Assembly (NCBI GenBank): GCA_965216535.1
Contig: OZ244175.1
Coordinates: 7,130,001 to 7,194,000 of the forward strand
Length of the DNA: 64,000 nucleotides
From: Hoeflea_A sp965216535
GTDB taxonomy: Bacteria > Pseudomonadota > Alphaproteobacteria > Rhizobiales > Rhizobiaceae
Direction of reading: 5' to 3'
Shown here in pieces: positions 43,471 through 52,649 of this stretch (the first letter of the stretch is position 1; each line of letters begins with the position of its first letter). Below the pieces are notes generated by a model. That model was not told the origin of the DNA, made no database searches, and saw only the letters and a program-made list of their open reading frames with translations. Position numbers and translations under genes: made by a program.

Positions 43471-44433
43471 ATGAGTGTTTGGAAACCAGTGAGGGACAAG
43501 AATGCTGGCTATCTGTTTAGCCTGAGCGATTCCGTTCGTGCTGCCGAATCCAACTATCCCCATATGTTGGCTCCCGTCGGGGATGGGACAATGATAATCG
43601 CTAGTGATTACTCGGGGCAGCACAAGGGCGCAACTCATGAGGCATATGCATTCCTTATTACTACGGATTTTGCACTCAAGGATTGGCTCCCTTCCCTAAT
43701 GGAATTTAGGGAGCGGTGGTTGCCGGATAATCGTAGGATTTCGTTCAAAAAATTGAACGAGCCGCTTAGATGGAAATCTCTTCCCTCATTTTTGGATACA
43801 GCCGGGCGGATAAACGGAAATCTTGTAACGATATTGGTTCACCGAGAGGTGGGCAGCTTCATTTTCGGTGGCCCGGACAAGGCTGTGGAGATTTTTCCAG
43901 ACTGTTTTTCGTCCAATGCCAAACACGGTACAGTCGAAAAGGTGCTGCGCCTCGCGAGTTTTGTTGCACTAGTAGTCTCAGGGCTGCGGCGGGAGGACCA
44001 ACCGTCAATTTGGATCAGTGACCATGACGAGGCTCTGGACAGCTTTGATAGGCGTGAGCAGTTCGGCAGGTTGGCCTCCTACCTGACGTGTGGCCTGACA
44101 CGCTGGCGAACGCCAGCAAATAATTTGTTCTGTACCACTGAAATGCCTAACGCCCCTTATTGGTCTGAGGATGTGGCCGCCGTTGCGGATATCGCCGCTG
44201 GTGCGTATTGCAAACTCAGCGGCCATCTTCCAACTTTTTTTGGTAAAGAAGCTTGGCAGGCCGGGGTGGCATCCAGCAGGGTCAAGGATCGTCGAGCACG
44301 TGCAATTGGTGATTGGTTGGGCGCCGGTCAAAATACACTAAAGCACGTTTTGATTCGTCTCGAACCGGATGGCGACAAGCACGTCAAGGCTTCAGCGCAA
44401 GCTTTTTTGGCCCATACTTCGAGTTCCTCATAA
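43471..44433 (+). CDS. DUF3800-like RNase H-fold protein (putative nuclease)
   Basis: A 320-aa protein with the acidic layout of DUF3800: ASDYSGQHKG near the start (Asp46 and SG, compare DESG), a central WISDHDEALD (Asp184/Asp186), and SEDVAAVADIAAGAYCKL (Asp234, Asp240; compare the terminal QLADLIAG). Several acidic residues thus fall where RNase H-fold nucleases place metal ligands. The assignment rests on motif spacing, not an alignment. It is divergent from the DAC-like gene and shares its AT-rich codon use. ATG 43471 is preferred to the longer frame, whose start lies inside the leader ORF. Confidence 0.6.
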   Translation: MSVWKPVRDKNAGYLFSLSDSVRAAESNYPHMLAPVGDGTMIIASDYSGQHKGATHEAYAFLITTDFALKDWLPSLMEFRERWLPDNRRISFKKLNEPLRWKSLPSFLDTAGRINGNLVTILVHREVGSFIFGGPDKAVEIFPDCFSSNAKHGTVEKVLRLASFVALVVSGLRREDQPSIWISDHDEALDSFDRREQFGRLASYLTCGLTRWRTPANNLFCTTEMPNAPYWSEDVAAVADIAAGAYCKLSGHLPTFFGKEAWQAGVASSRVKDRRARAIGDWLGAGQNTLKHVLIRLEPDGDKHVKASAQAFLAHTSSSS

Positions 44434-44435
44434 GA

Positions 44436-44466
44436 CAAACCGGGTGCTGTCAAACAATCCGGTTTG
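44436..44466. terminator. Hairpin at the right edge of the island
   Basis: CAAACCGG (44436-44443) pairs with CCGGTTTG (44459-44466) over a 15-nt loop, right after the RNase H-like stop and before the convergent binding-protein stop at 44490. Probably a shared terminator. Confidence 0.6.
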
Positions 44467-44489
44467 CCGAGGTTTAGCAGCCCAAAACT

Positions 44490-45536
44490 TTACCGCGGCG
44501 GCAGCGGCATCCACTTCGTCATCGCCACATCGGCATGGGCGAATTGCGGCATCTTGGCGCTGAGGTCCTGCATGTTCTTGATGTCGTTTTCATTCAGGAA
44601 CGTCTGGGTGATCAGCGTCGGCGGCACGATGACGCTGGCGCCGGGGTTTTCACCGGCTAGCATCATGGCCAATGAACGGACGGAAACCTCGCCAACGACA
44701 GCCGGGTTCGTTGCGACCGTGGCGGCCCAGGCGCTGCCGGGTTCACGCATGGCCGAGATGTCGGCGGTGGAGACGTCGGCCGAATAGATGTCGATCTGGT
44801 CGGTCAGGCCGGCTTCGTCGACAGCAATCTTCACGCCCTTGGCGAACTCGTCATAGGGCGCGAACATCACCGTGATGTCCGGATTGGCCTGCAGCACCGA
44901 GCGCGCCTGGTTGGCGTTGGAGTTGGCAATCGGATTGTCGAGTGTGCCGAAGACGGCGACTTCCTCGATACCCGGATACTCGGCCCGCATGTCCTGCCAG
45001 GCCTTGTCGCGGCGATCGAGCGGAGCGATACCCGGCACGTAGACATAGCCGGCCTTCCAGGCATCACCATTGTCCTTGACGGCCTGTTCCAGAGCCATCT
45101 TGCCGAGCAGATAGTCGGACTGCTCGATCTGCGGAATAGCGTCGTTTTCGACATTGACGTCGAAGGCAACGACCTTGATGCCCGCATCCACTGCGCGCTG
45201 GGCTGCTTCCTTCATCGATTCCGTCAGCCCGTGCTGGATGACGATGCCGTCGACGCCGAGCGCAATCGCCTGGTCGACCATGTCAGCCTGAAGCGCGGCG
45301 TCCTGGCGGCTGTCGAAGACCCGAAGGTCAACGCCCAATGCCTTGGCCTGGGCCTCGACCCCACTCAGATAGGCCTGAAAGAAATCGCCAGTCGACAGAT
45401 AGCGCACCAGCGCAATCTTGACGTCGCCGGGCTTGTCGAACGGCGCCGGCATGTCGGCCGCGAAGGCCGCCGGTGCCGCAACGGCAATAGCTGCCGCGCC
45501 TGCGAGTTTGACGAATGTGCGTCTGAAGAATTCCAT
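44490..45536 (-). CDS. Sugar ABC transporter substrate-binding protein (ribose type)
   Basis: A 348-aa periplasmic binding protein of the LacI-like (peripla_BP_4) class. Twin-arginine-like signal RRTFVKLAGAAAIAVAAPAAFA, then VKIALVRYLSTGDFFQAYLSG, ALGVDGIVIQHG, VVAFDVNVEN and TVMFAPYDEFAKG. ATG 45536 follows GGGAGGAAAACC. It is the third gene of a minus-strand ATPase-permease-SBP operon, divergent from methylthioribose kinase, so its ligand is probably 5-deoxyribose, methylthioribose or a similar pentose. Confidence 0.92.
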   Translation of the reverse strand: MEFFRRTFVKLAGAAAIAVAAPAAFAADMPAPFDKPGDVKIALVRYLSTGDFFQAYLSGVEAQAKALGVDLRVFDSRQDAALQADMVDQAIALGVDGIVIQHGLTESMKEAAQRAVDAGIKVVAFDVNVENDAIPQIEQSDYLLGKMALEQAVKDNGDAWKAGYVYVPGIAPLDRRDKAWQDMRAEYPGIEEVAVFGTLDNPIANSNANQARSVLQANPDITVMFAPYDEFAKGVKIAVDEAGLTDQIDIYSADVSTADISAMREPGSAWAATVATNPAVVGEVSVRSLAMMLAGENPGASVIVPPTLITQTFLNENDIKNMQDLSAKMPQFAHADVAMTKWMPLPPR

Positions 45537-45570
45537 GGTTTTCCTCCCTGGTTGAACGCAATTTTGGTGG

Positions 45571-46593
45571 TTAGTGCCCTTCCTTTCGTCCACGGGACGA
45601 CAGGGCGAAGGTAAAGACGAGAGCAATCACGAGGACGCCGCCCTTGACGAAATCCTGGGTGTAGTAAGGCGCGTTCATCATGGTCAGCCCCTGCAGAAGA
45701 ATGCCGACGAAGAGCGCACCGATGGCGGTGCCGAAGGCGTTGGGCTTGGCCGCGCCGAGGACGGCAAAGCCGATGAGCGCGGCGGCGACACTGTCGAGCA
45801 GAAGGTTGTTGCCTGACGCAATGTCGCCGCGGCCGAGACGGGCCGCGAGCAGGATGCCACCGACGGAGGCAAGCACGCCGGAAATCATGTAGGCGGCAAT
45901 CTTGTAGCGGTTGACGTCGGCGCCGGCGAGCGCGGCTGCCCGCTGGTTCGAGCCTATGGCATACATCAGCCGGCCGTGGCGGGTGCGTTCCAGAAACACC
46001 CATACGGCAATGCCGATCAGGATGAACAGCACCACCGGCACTGGAATCAGGTCCGGCAGGACGAAATCGAAACGGTGACGGCCGATCCACAGGAAGTTGG
46101 GCGAGAACGTGCCGGTCGCTTCGGCGCCGCCGGGAAGGCGCATGCCGGTGGCGATCGAGCGGCCTTCGGTCGGGATGCGTTGCAGGCCGATCAGCAGGAA
46201 CATCATGCCGAGCGTCGCCAGCAGGTCAGGTACCCGGGTCTTGACGATCAAGAGACCGTTGATCAGCCCCACCAGGGCGCCCATCAACAGGCAAGCCATG
46301 ACCGCAACGAAGGCGTTCTGCTGCATGACCACCATGACATAGGCCGACAGCATGAGTGCCGAAGTGGCGACCGCACCGATGGAAAGGTCGAAACCATCGA
46401 CCACCAGTGTGCAAGTGACGCCCAACGCCAGAATGCCGGTGATCGCGACGGACTGGAATATGAAGACGGCGGAGCGGGCGCCAGCGAAACCGCTGGCAAA
46501 GATGCTGAAATAGATCACCAGCCCGACAAGCAGGCAAAGAAAGCCGTATTTGATCGCTGCGGCGCGCAAGGATCCGCTCGTTTGCGTTGCCAT
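45571..46593 (-). CDS. Sugar ABC transporter permease (RbsC-like)
   Basis: A 340-aa integral membrane protein of the BPD_transp_2/RbsC family, about ten helices. Family segments include VDGFDLSIGAVATSALML, LLIVKTRVPDLLATLGMMFL, YAIGSNQRAAALAGADVNRYK (the EAA-like coupling loop) and GKG-type C-terminal VKGGVLVIALVF. Its ATG directly follows the TAA of the ATPase gene, so translation is coupled. Confidence 0.94.
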   Translation of the reverse strand: MATQTSGSLRAAAIKYGFLCLLVGLVIYFSIFASGFAGARSAVFIFQSVAITGILALGVTCTLVVDGFDLSIGAVATSALMLSAYVMVVMQQNAFVAVMACLLMGALVGLINGLLIVKTRVPDLLATLGMMFLLIGLQRIPTEGRSIATGMRLPGGAEATGTFSPNFLWIGRHRFDFVLPDLIPVPVVLFILIGIAVWVFLERTRHGRLMYAIGSNQRAAALAGADVNRYKIAAYMISGVLASVGGILLAARLGRGDIASGNNLLLDSVAAALIGFAVLGAAKPNAFGTAIGALFVGILLQGLTMMNAPYYTQDFVKGGVLVIALVFTFALSSRGRKEGH

Positions 46594-48114
46594 TTACGCC
46601 GCCCCCACAGGCTGATTTGCTTCAGAGCGGCCGGAGACCTGCGCCAGCAGCGCGGCCAGGTCGACATCGGCATTGACATGTTCGCCGACCAAAGCCTGTT
46701 CATGCAGCACTAGGATACGGTCGGCGATTTCCAGCGCCTCGTCGAGCTCCGCGACGAAAACAATGGTGGCGCGCGCGTCCGCGGTATCCCTGATGTGCCT
46801 GCCTATATCGCGGCGCGCCTTGATGTCGACGCCCTGGAACGGTTCGTCGAGAACCAGAAGCTGGCTCGGCTGATAGAGCCAGCGAGCAACCATGACCTTC
46901 TGCTGGTTGCCGCCCGACAGCGTGCTGATGTCGTCACGGTCAGACTGACAGACAATGCCCAGCGTTTCGATCATCGCGTCGGCGGCCGCTTTCATGCCGC
47001 TCGGCCGCAGCAACGAAAGAGCTGCATGGCGTTTGAGAAACGGGACGGTGATATTGCCGGTGATGTCGAAATCAGGAATGACGGCGTTGCTCGCCCGATC
47101 CTTGGGACACAGGAAAACACCCGCTCGGATCGCATCGCGGACGGAAGCCGGCGCGTAGGGCTTTCCGTTGAGCTTCATGGTGCCGCCTACCGCCGGCATT
47201 TCACCGAACAGTGTCGCGGCAAGCCGTGTCTTGCCGCTGCCAAGCAGGCCTGTAATGGCAAGCACCTCTCCGCGGCGTGCCACGAAATCGATCGGCGCTC
47301 CGTCAGCCGAAAGGCGCAGGCCTTGAAGTTCCAGCACCGTCTCTGCACCGGGGCGCGGCGTCAGGTTCACTTCTGTCATGGCGTGGCCAAGCATCGCCGT
47401 TACCGCGCCTTCATAGTCGAGCGGTTCCGTTTCGAACACGCCCGAGATGCGACCGTCACGCATGGAAACGATGCGGTCGGCGATGCGCCGGATATCCGAC
47501 ATGCGGTGGGAGATGTAGAGAACGGCAACGCCGCTTTCCTTCAGCCGGTCGATCAGCTCGAACAGCCTCTCGGCTTCGTTCGCCGAGAGCGACGAGGTCG
47601 GCTCGTCGAGGATCATCAGTTTCGGGTTGCGGGCCATGGCACGGGCGATGGCAATCATCTGCCGATCGGCGATGCCCAGCGACGACACGGGCGTGCGCAC
47701 ATCGACCTCGATGCGCATCGACGCTGCGATTTCGCGTGCGTCACGACGCATCGCGGCGTCATTGAGAAAATAGGATGAGGACGGTTCGGTCAGTCGGTCC
47801 AGCAACAGGTTCGATGCGACGTCGAGGTCCGGGATCACACCATCGTCGATCGACTGATGCACCGTAACGACGCCCTTGTCGTAGGCGTCGGCGGGCGAAG
47901 CGGGGCGAAACGGTTCGCCGAAGAGCACGATCTCGCCGGCATCGGCCTTATGCACGCCGCACAGGATCTTCACCAGGGTGGATTTGCCGGCACCGTTGGC
48001 GCCCATCAACACGGTGACCTGCCCTTGCGGCAGATCGAGCGCGATATCGCGCAGGACCCGGTTCGGTCCAAACGCCTTTTCGACGCCCCTGATCGTGCAA
48101 ACGGCAGCCGTCAT
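46594..48114 (-). CDS. Sugar ABC transporter ATPase (RbsA-like, two NBDs)
   Basis: A 506-aa double-ABC ATPase. NBD1 has Walker A GANGAGKST, signature SSLGIADRQM (degenerate), Walker B LMILDEPTSSL. NBD2 has GLLGSGKTR, LSGGNQQKVMVARWL and LLVLDEPFQGVD. This layout is typical of ribose/AI-2 importers. It is the first gene of the transport operon, starting 145 bp from the divergent mtnK start (TTG 48259). Confidence 0.95.
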   Translation of the reverse strand: MTAAVCTIRGVEKAFGPNRVLRDIALDLPQGQVTVLMGANGAGKSTLVKILCGVHKADAGEIVLFGEPFRPASPADAYDKGVVTVHQSIDDGVIPDLDVASNLLLDRLTEPSSSYFLNDAAMRRDAREIAASMRIEVDVRTPVSSLGIADRQMIAIARAMARNPKLMILDEPTSSLSANEAERLFELIDRLKESGVAVLYISHRMSDIRRIADRIVSMRDGRISGVFETEPLDYEGAVTAMLGHAMTEVNLTPRPGAETVLELQGLRLSADGAPIDFVARRGEVLAITGLLGSGKTRLAATLFGEMPAVGGTMKLNGKPYAPASVRDAIRAGVFLCPKDRASNAVIPDFDITGNITVPFLKRHAALSLLRPSGMKAAADAMIETLGIVCQSDRDDISTLSGGNQQKVMVARWLYQPSQLLVLDEPFQGVDIKARRDIGRHIRDTADARATIVFVAELDEALEIADRILVLHEQALVGEHVNADVDLAALLAQVSGRSEANQPVGAA

Positions 48115-48155
48115 TCTGTCCTCCCGACGGCACAGCCTAGTTCCAATTCTACAAA

Positions 48156-48172
48156 TGTCAACTGGATTGACA
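48156..48172. promoter_or_regulatory. Inverted repeat in the divergent transporter/mtnK intergenic region
   Basis: TGTCAA (48156-48161) and TTGACA (48167-48172) are exact inverted arms around CTGGA, with AT-rich flanks (AAA and AAT). It lies midway between the divergent ATPase and mtnK starts, where the SorC regulator at 52650 would be expected to bind. Confidence 0.6.
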
Positions 48173-48258
48173 AATGGCGAAATTTGCGCGAATTGAACTA
48201 TAAGGCCATGCTTTCGTGGAGGCGAAAGCGATCAAAAAAGCCGCAAGGGAGGCAGGCT

Positions 48259-49521
48259 TTGGAAACGCAAAGCACCTATTCACCCCTCACCGTTGAAACG
48301 CTGGGCAGCCGGCTGGCGGATATCGAAGCGGTCGCAAGCCGCATCGGTCCGGACCCGAGCGCCTGGACGGTGCGCGAAGTCGGCGACGGAAACCTCAACC
48401 TGGTGTTCATCGTCGAAGGGCCGAACGGCGCAGTCGTTGTCAAACAGGCGCTGCCTTATGTTCGGCTTGTCGGTGACAGCTGGCCGCTGCCCCTTTATCG
48501 CGCCTTCTACGAATACCACGCGCTGACCCGCCAGGAGAAACGCGATCCCGGCTCCGTGCCGACGATCCATCATTTCGACGAGGACCAGGCGCTGATCGTC
48601 ATGGAATATCTCAGCCCGCACACCATCTTGCGCAGCAAGCTGATTGCAGGCGACCGGGTGGACGGTCTGGCTGAGGTTCTCGGCAATTTCTGCGCCCGCA
48701 CATTGTTCAGGGGATCGGATCTTTCGATGAGCGCGGCGGAGCGCAAGCAGGACGCTGCGCTTTTCCTCGGCAACATCGAGATCATTGCCATCACCGAGGC
48801 GCTGGTATTCTGCGACCCCTATTTCGACGCCGAGATGAACCATCACACCGAGGGTCTGGATCCGGTCGTGGCGACGCTTCGCGGCGATGCCGCCATGAAG
48901 CGCGAAGTCCAGGCCATGTTCGTCAAGTTCTCCGCCAATGCGGAGACCATGCTGCATGGCGACCTGCACACCGGGTCGATCATGTGCACCGACACCGAGA
49001 CCCGGATGATCGATCCCGAATTTGGCATGTATGGGCCGATGGGTTTCGATCTCGGCATGCTGATCGCCAATTTCCTCATGGCCTATTTCAGCCAGCCGGA
49101 ACATCGCGACGCGGAAGACCTGGAGAGCTATCAAGCATGGATCCTCGGCGTTATCGAGGAGGTGACGACAACGTTAGAGACCGAGTTCAGCCGTCTCTGG
49201 CACAGCGAACGCAACGGCATGCTCTACCCGAAATCGCTGTTCGAGGACCAGGGGCAGTCGTCCGACGAGGCGCTGCGTGAGGTTCTGGACCGCCTGTGGT
49301 CTGATGCGGTCGGATTCTGCGGCATCGAAATGCACCGCCGCACCTTGTCGCTGGCCCACAACGCCGACTTCGAATCGATCGAGGACCCGGCCCGGCGAGC
49401 ACCGCTGGAGGCGCGCAACCTGATGATGGGGCGCGACCTTCTGGTCAACAGAAACACCTACCGATCGGCCGCGGACATCGTCCAGGCGGCACAGGTCTGG
49501 AACAGGGAGGCGATCCTATGA
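48259..49521 (+). CDS. mtnK: 5-Methylthioribose kinase
   Basis: A 420-aa APH-fold kinase that phosphorylates the C1 hydroxyl of methylthioribose (or 5-deoxyribose). Visible: VREVGDGNLNLVFIVEG for ATP binding, VVKQALPYVR with the Lys, catalytic HGDLHTGS (the exact MtnK signature) and RMIDPEFGMYGPMGFDLG. I start at TTG 48259 (METQSTYSPL) because AGGGAGG lies 7 nt upstream and MtnK proteins normally begin with this kind of xxYxPLT segment; ATG 48208 is an alternative. The last 4 bases overlap mtnA (ATGA). Confidence 0.95.
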   Translation: METQSTYSPLTVETLGSRLADIEAVASRIGPDPSAWTVREVGDGNLNLVFIVEGPNGAVVVKQALPYVRLVGDSWPLPLYRAFYEYHALTRQEKRDPGSVPTIHHFDEDQALIVMEYLSPHTILRSKLIAGDRVDGLAEVLGNFCARTLFRGSDLSMSAAERKQDAALFLGNIEIIAITEALVFCDPYFDAEMNHHTEGLDPVVATLRGDAAMKREVQAMFVKFSANAETMLHGDLHTGSIMCTDTETRMIDPEFGMYGPMGFDLGMLIANFLMAYFSQPEHRDAEDLESYQAWILGVIEEVTTTLETEFSRLWHSERNGMLYPKSLFEDQGQSSDEALREVLDRLWSDAVGFCGIEMHRRTLSLAHNADFESIEDPARRAPLEARNLMMGRDLLVNRNTYRSAADIVQAAQVWNREAIL

Positions 49522-50615
49522 AGGTCAACGGAACGTCCTACCGCTCGATCTGGCGCGATCCGGACAGCGGCAAGGTCAAAATCATCGATCAGCGCTGGCT
49601 GCCGCACGATTTCCGCATCGCGACGCTGTCGACACTTGAGGAATTCGCCACCGCCATCCGTGAGATGTGGGTGCGCGGTGCTCCGCTGATCGGCGCAACG
49701 GCCGCCTATGCCATGGCAGAGGAAATGGCTCGCGATGCCAGCGACGCATCGATCGATCGGGCCTGGGACATCCTGCACGAAACCCGCCCGACGGCCATCA
49801 ACCTTCGCTGGGCGCTGAACCGCTGCCGCGATCATTTGAAGTCGCTACCGGAAGCGGAGCGAGCCGACGCTGCGCGCCTGCTGGCAGACAACGTTGCCGA
49901 TGAGGATGTCGAGATCAATCACAATATCGGCCGGCACGGGCTGAAGCTGATCGAGGAGATTGCCGCCCGGAAACCTGCAGGCGAACCGGTGCGGGTGCTG
50001 ACCCATTGCAATGCCGGCTGGATCGCGACCGTCGATTTCGGCACCGCCACCAGCCCGATCTACCTGGCGGCCGAAGCCGGTATTCCCGTGCACGTCTGGG
50101 TCGACGAAACCCGGCCGCGCAACCAGGGTGCGCTGACAGCGTGGGAACTGGGGAGCCACGGCGTCAACCATCAGTACATCGTCGACAATGCCGGCGGCCA
50201 TCTGATGCAGCAGGGCCTGGTCGACATAGTCATCGTCGGCACCGACCGCACATCGGCCGGCGGCGATGTGTGCAACAAGATCGGCACCTATCTGAAGGCG
50301 CTTGCCGCCCGCGATAACGACATCCCGTTTTACGTCGCCCTGCCCTCGCCGACCATCGACTGGACGGTCGAAGACGGCATTGCCGATATTCCGATCGAGC
50401 AGCGCAACCCCGATGAAGTGACACATGTCATGGGCAAGGACGAGGCCGGCACCATCGAAGTGGTGCAGGTCTCACCCGACCAGACCGAGGGCGGCAATCC
50501 GGCATTCGATGTCACACCGCGGCGGTTGGTGACCGGGCTGATTACCGAACGCGGCATCGCCGAGGCGTCGCCGGAAGGACTGCTGACGCTGTTTCCCGAA
50601 CGGAGCGAAGCATGA
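49518..50615 (+). CDS. mtnA: Methylthioribose-1-phosphate isomerase
   Basis: A 365-aa eIF2B-related aldose-ketose isomerase converting methylthioribose-1-phosphate (or 5-deoxyribose-1-phosphate) to the ribulose-1-phosphate. Family marks: VRGAPLIGATAAYAMA, RPTAINLRWALNR, the catalytic Cys in LTHCNAGWIATVDFGT, and the catalytic Asp in VGTDRTSAGGDVCNKIGTY. It overlaps mtnK and the aldolase gene by ATGA on both sides, so the three enzymes are tightly coupled. Confidence 0.96.
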   Translation: MKVNGTSYRSIWRDPDSGKVKIIDQRWLPHDFRIATLSTLEEFATAIREMWVRGAPLIGATAAYAMAEEMARDASDASIDRAWDILHETRPTAINLRWALNRCRDHLKSLPEAERADAARLLADNVADEDVEINHNIGRHGLKLIEEIAARKPAGEPVRVLTHCNAGWIATVDFGTATSPIYLAAEAGIPVHVWVDETRPRNQGALTAWELGSHGVNHQYIVDNAGGHLMQQGLVDIVIVGTDRTSAGGDVCNKIGTYLKALAARDNDIPFYVALPSPTIDWTVEDGIADIPIEQRNPDEVTHVMGKDEAGTIEVVQVSPDQTEGGNPAFDVTPRRLVTGLITERGIAEASPEGLLTLFPERSEA

Positions 50616-52648
50616 TCGAAAATCGTTATCACGAAGCCGAAGCGGCAAAACGCGTCGAGGCTGCCGGCGATGATCCGGCCGACCAGGCGCTGGCGCTGAG
50701 GGTCTATACCAGCCAGATCATCGGCCAGAATCCGGACCTCGTCATGCACGGCGGCGGCAACACGTCGGTCAAGGTCGAGCGCCGCAATCTGTTCGGTGAC
50801 AGCGAGGCCGTGCTGCACGTCAAAGGGTCCGGCTGGGACCTGGATACCATCGAAGGGCCGGGCCTTCCGGGCGTGCGGCTCGATCCGCTCCTGAAGCTGC
50901 GCAATCTCGATGCCCTCAGCGATGAGGACATGGTCAACGTCCAGCGCTGCAACTTGCTGGACAGCACATCGCCGAACCCGTCGGTGGAAACGCTGTTGCA
51001 TGCCTACCTGCCGCACACCTTCGTTGACCACACCCACGCCACGCCGTTTCTAGTGCTCGCCAACCTGCCCAATGCGACCGAAGTCTGCCGGGAGATATTC
51101 GGCGACCGTTTGGGCATAGTGCCCTACATCATGCCGGGATTCGGGCTCGCCAAGGCGGCGGCCGACGTCTATGAGCAGGATCCGACCGTCGAAGGACTGC
51201 TGCTGCTCAATCACGGCCATTTCGCCTTCGGGTCGACGGCCAAGGAGAGTTACGACACGCTGGTGCGGCACACCAACATGGTCGCCGCGCATTTCGGTAT
51301 GAGCGACTCCACCCGATTGAAGACCCGGCACCCGGCGGACAATCTCGACATGCTTCCGGTGCTGCGCGGCGTCATCGCAGAACAGCGCGGCAATCCTGAT
51401 GCTCCGATGCCTGTCTTCGATTTGCGCAACGGAGACGACGCTTTAGCGTTCCTCACAAGGCCCGACATCGACGCGCTTGCCGAACGGGGCATGGCATCGC
51501 CGGACCACGTGTTGCGCACCAAAGGCAAGCCGTTGGTGCTGGATCGCGCCACTCTTGATGGAGGACGCGACGCCATTGTTGCCAAAGTGCAAGAATTCGA
51601 ACGCGACTATCGCGCCTATTTCGACCGCCAGGCACCGCTGGCCAAGGACACCAAAACCCTGCTGACACCGGATCCAAGGCATGCGTGGATCGAAGGCGTC
51701 GGCGTGCTCGGCATCGGCGCCAATGCCAAGGCGGCGTCCGCGGCCGCCGATCTCGCCATACAGAACATTCGGGTGCGAGCCATCGGCGAGGATGCCGGCG
51801 GTTTCCATCCGCTTTCCGAAAAGGACCAGTTCGAATGCGAGTACTGGTCGCTCGAGCAGGCCAAGCTTGGAAAGGCCAAGCCGCCGCGCTTTCAGGGACG
51901 TGTCGTCATGGTCACCGGCGGTGCCGGCGCCATCGGACTGGCAACTGCCAAGGCCTTTGCCGCCCAAGGGGCGCAATGCCTGCTGGTCGATCTCGATGAA
52001 GGCCGTCTGGCGGTGGCGCAGGCCGAGCTGGGTGACTGGCACGGCACCTTTGCCACCGATATCACCAGCGAACACGCTGCGGAAGCTGCCATGAAGGCGG
52101 CCGTGCAGCAATTCGGTGGGCTCGACATTCTCGTTTCCAATGCCGGCACCGCGACCGGCGGCGCCATGCTCGAGCTTGACGACGAGACACTGCGCAAGGC
52201 CTTTGAGCTTAATTTCTTCGCCCACAAGAACTTTGCCGTCGCGGCGGCCAAGCTAATGGAGCGACAGGGCCGACCCGGGCAGATCCTGTTCAATGTCTCC
52301 AAGCAGTCGGTAAATCCGGGCAAGAATTTCGGCGCTTACGGTCTTCCCAAGGCAACCACGCTCTTCCTCATGCGCCAATTGGCGCTGGAGCTCGGCGCCG
52401 CTGGTATCCGGGTCAACGGCATCAACGCCGACCGCATCCGGTCCGGCCTGCTCACCAACGATTTCATCGCCGAGCGGGCGAAGGCGCGGGGTGTCGATGA
52501 AGGCACCTATATGGCTGGCAACCTGCTGAAACGCGAGGTCGAGGCCAAACATGTGGCCGATGCCTTCGTTGCGCTGGCGGGCATGGAACGAACGACGGCC
52601 CATGTGGCGACCGTCGATGGCGGCAACATCGAAGCGGCGCTCAGATAG
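50612..52648 (+). CDS. Fused class II aldolase / short-chain dehydrogenase
   Basis: A 678-aa bifunctional enzyme of the RhaD-like group. Residues about 20-400 are a class II (adducin-type) aldolase with HGGGNTSVK, zinc histidines in VDHTHATPF and LLNHGHFAFG. Residues about 430-678 are an SDR with TGGAGAIGLATA, SNAGTATGG, Ser in NVSKQS and YGLPKATTLF (YxxxK). After MtnK and MtnA it should split 5-deoxyribulose-1-P or methylthioribulose-1-P into DHAP and an aldehyde, which the SDR half could oxidise or reduce. Rhamnulose-1-P is the substrate of close relatives, but no rhamnose genes are here. Confidence 0.92.
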   Translation: MIENRYHEAEAAKRVEAAGDDPADQALALRVYTSQIIGQNPDLVMHGGGNTSVKVERRNLFGDSEAVLHVKGSGWDLDTIEGPGLPGVRLDPLLKLRNLDALSDEDMVNVQRCNLLDSTSPNPSVETLLHAYLPHTFVDHTHATPFLVLANLPNATEVCREIFGDRLGIVPYIMPGFGLAKAAADVYEQDPTVEGLLLLNHGHFAFGSTAKESYDTLVRHTNMVAAHFGMSDSTRLKTRHPADNLDMLPVLRGVIAEQRGNPDAPMPVFDLRNGDDALAFLTRPDIDALAERGMASPDHVLRTKGKPLVLDRATLDGGRDAIVAKVQEFERDYRAYFDRQAPLAKDTKTLLTPDPRHAWIEGVGVLGIGANAKAASAAADLAIQNIRVRAIGEDAGGFHPLSEKDQFECEYWSLEQAKLGKAKPPRFQGRVVMVTGGAGAIGLATAKAFAAQGAQCLLVDLDEGRLAVAQAELGDWHGTFATDITSEHAAEAAMKAAVQQFGGLDILVSNAGTATGGAMLELDDETLRKAFELNFFAHKNFAVAAAKLMERQGRPGQILFNVSKQSVNPGKNFGAYGLPKATTLFLMRQLALELGAAGIRVNGINADRIRSGLLTNDFIAERAKARGVDEGTYMAGNLLKREVEAKHVADAFVALAGMERTTAHVATVDGGNIEAALR

Positions 52649-52649
52649 A

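Larger units (their letters stand above)
41643..44489. other. AT-richer accessory island
   Basis: From just after the SMR pair to the 3' end of the ABC operon the base composition changes: many A/T third positions (runs such as TTCAATTTGAAG and AATAATTTG) unlike the GC-rich genes either side. It holds two divergent genes (41704-42936 minus, 43471-44433 plus), a leader ORF and a long gap. No integrase, tRNA or repeat was seen at its edges, so how it arrived is unknown. Confidence 0.7.
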
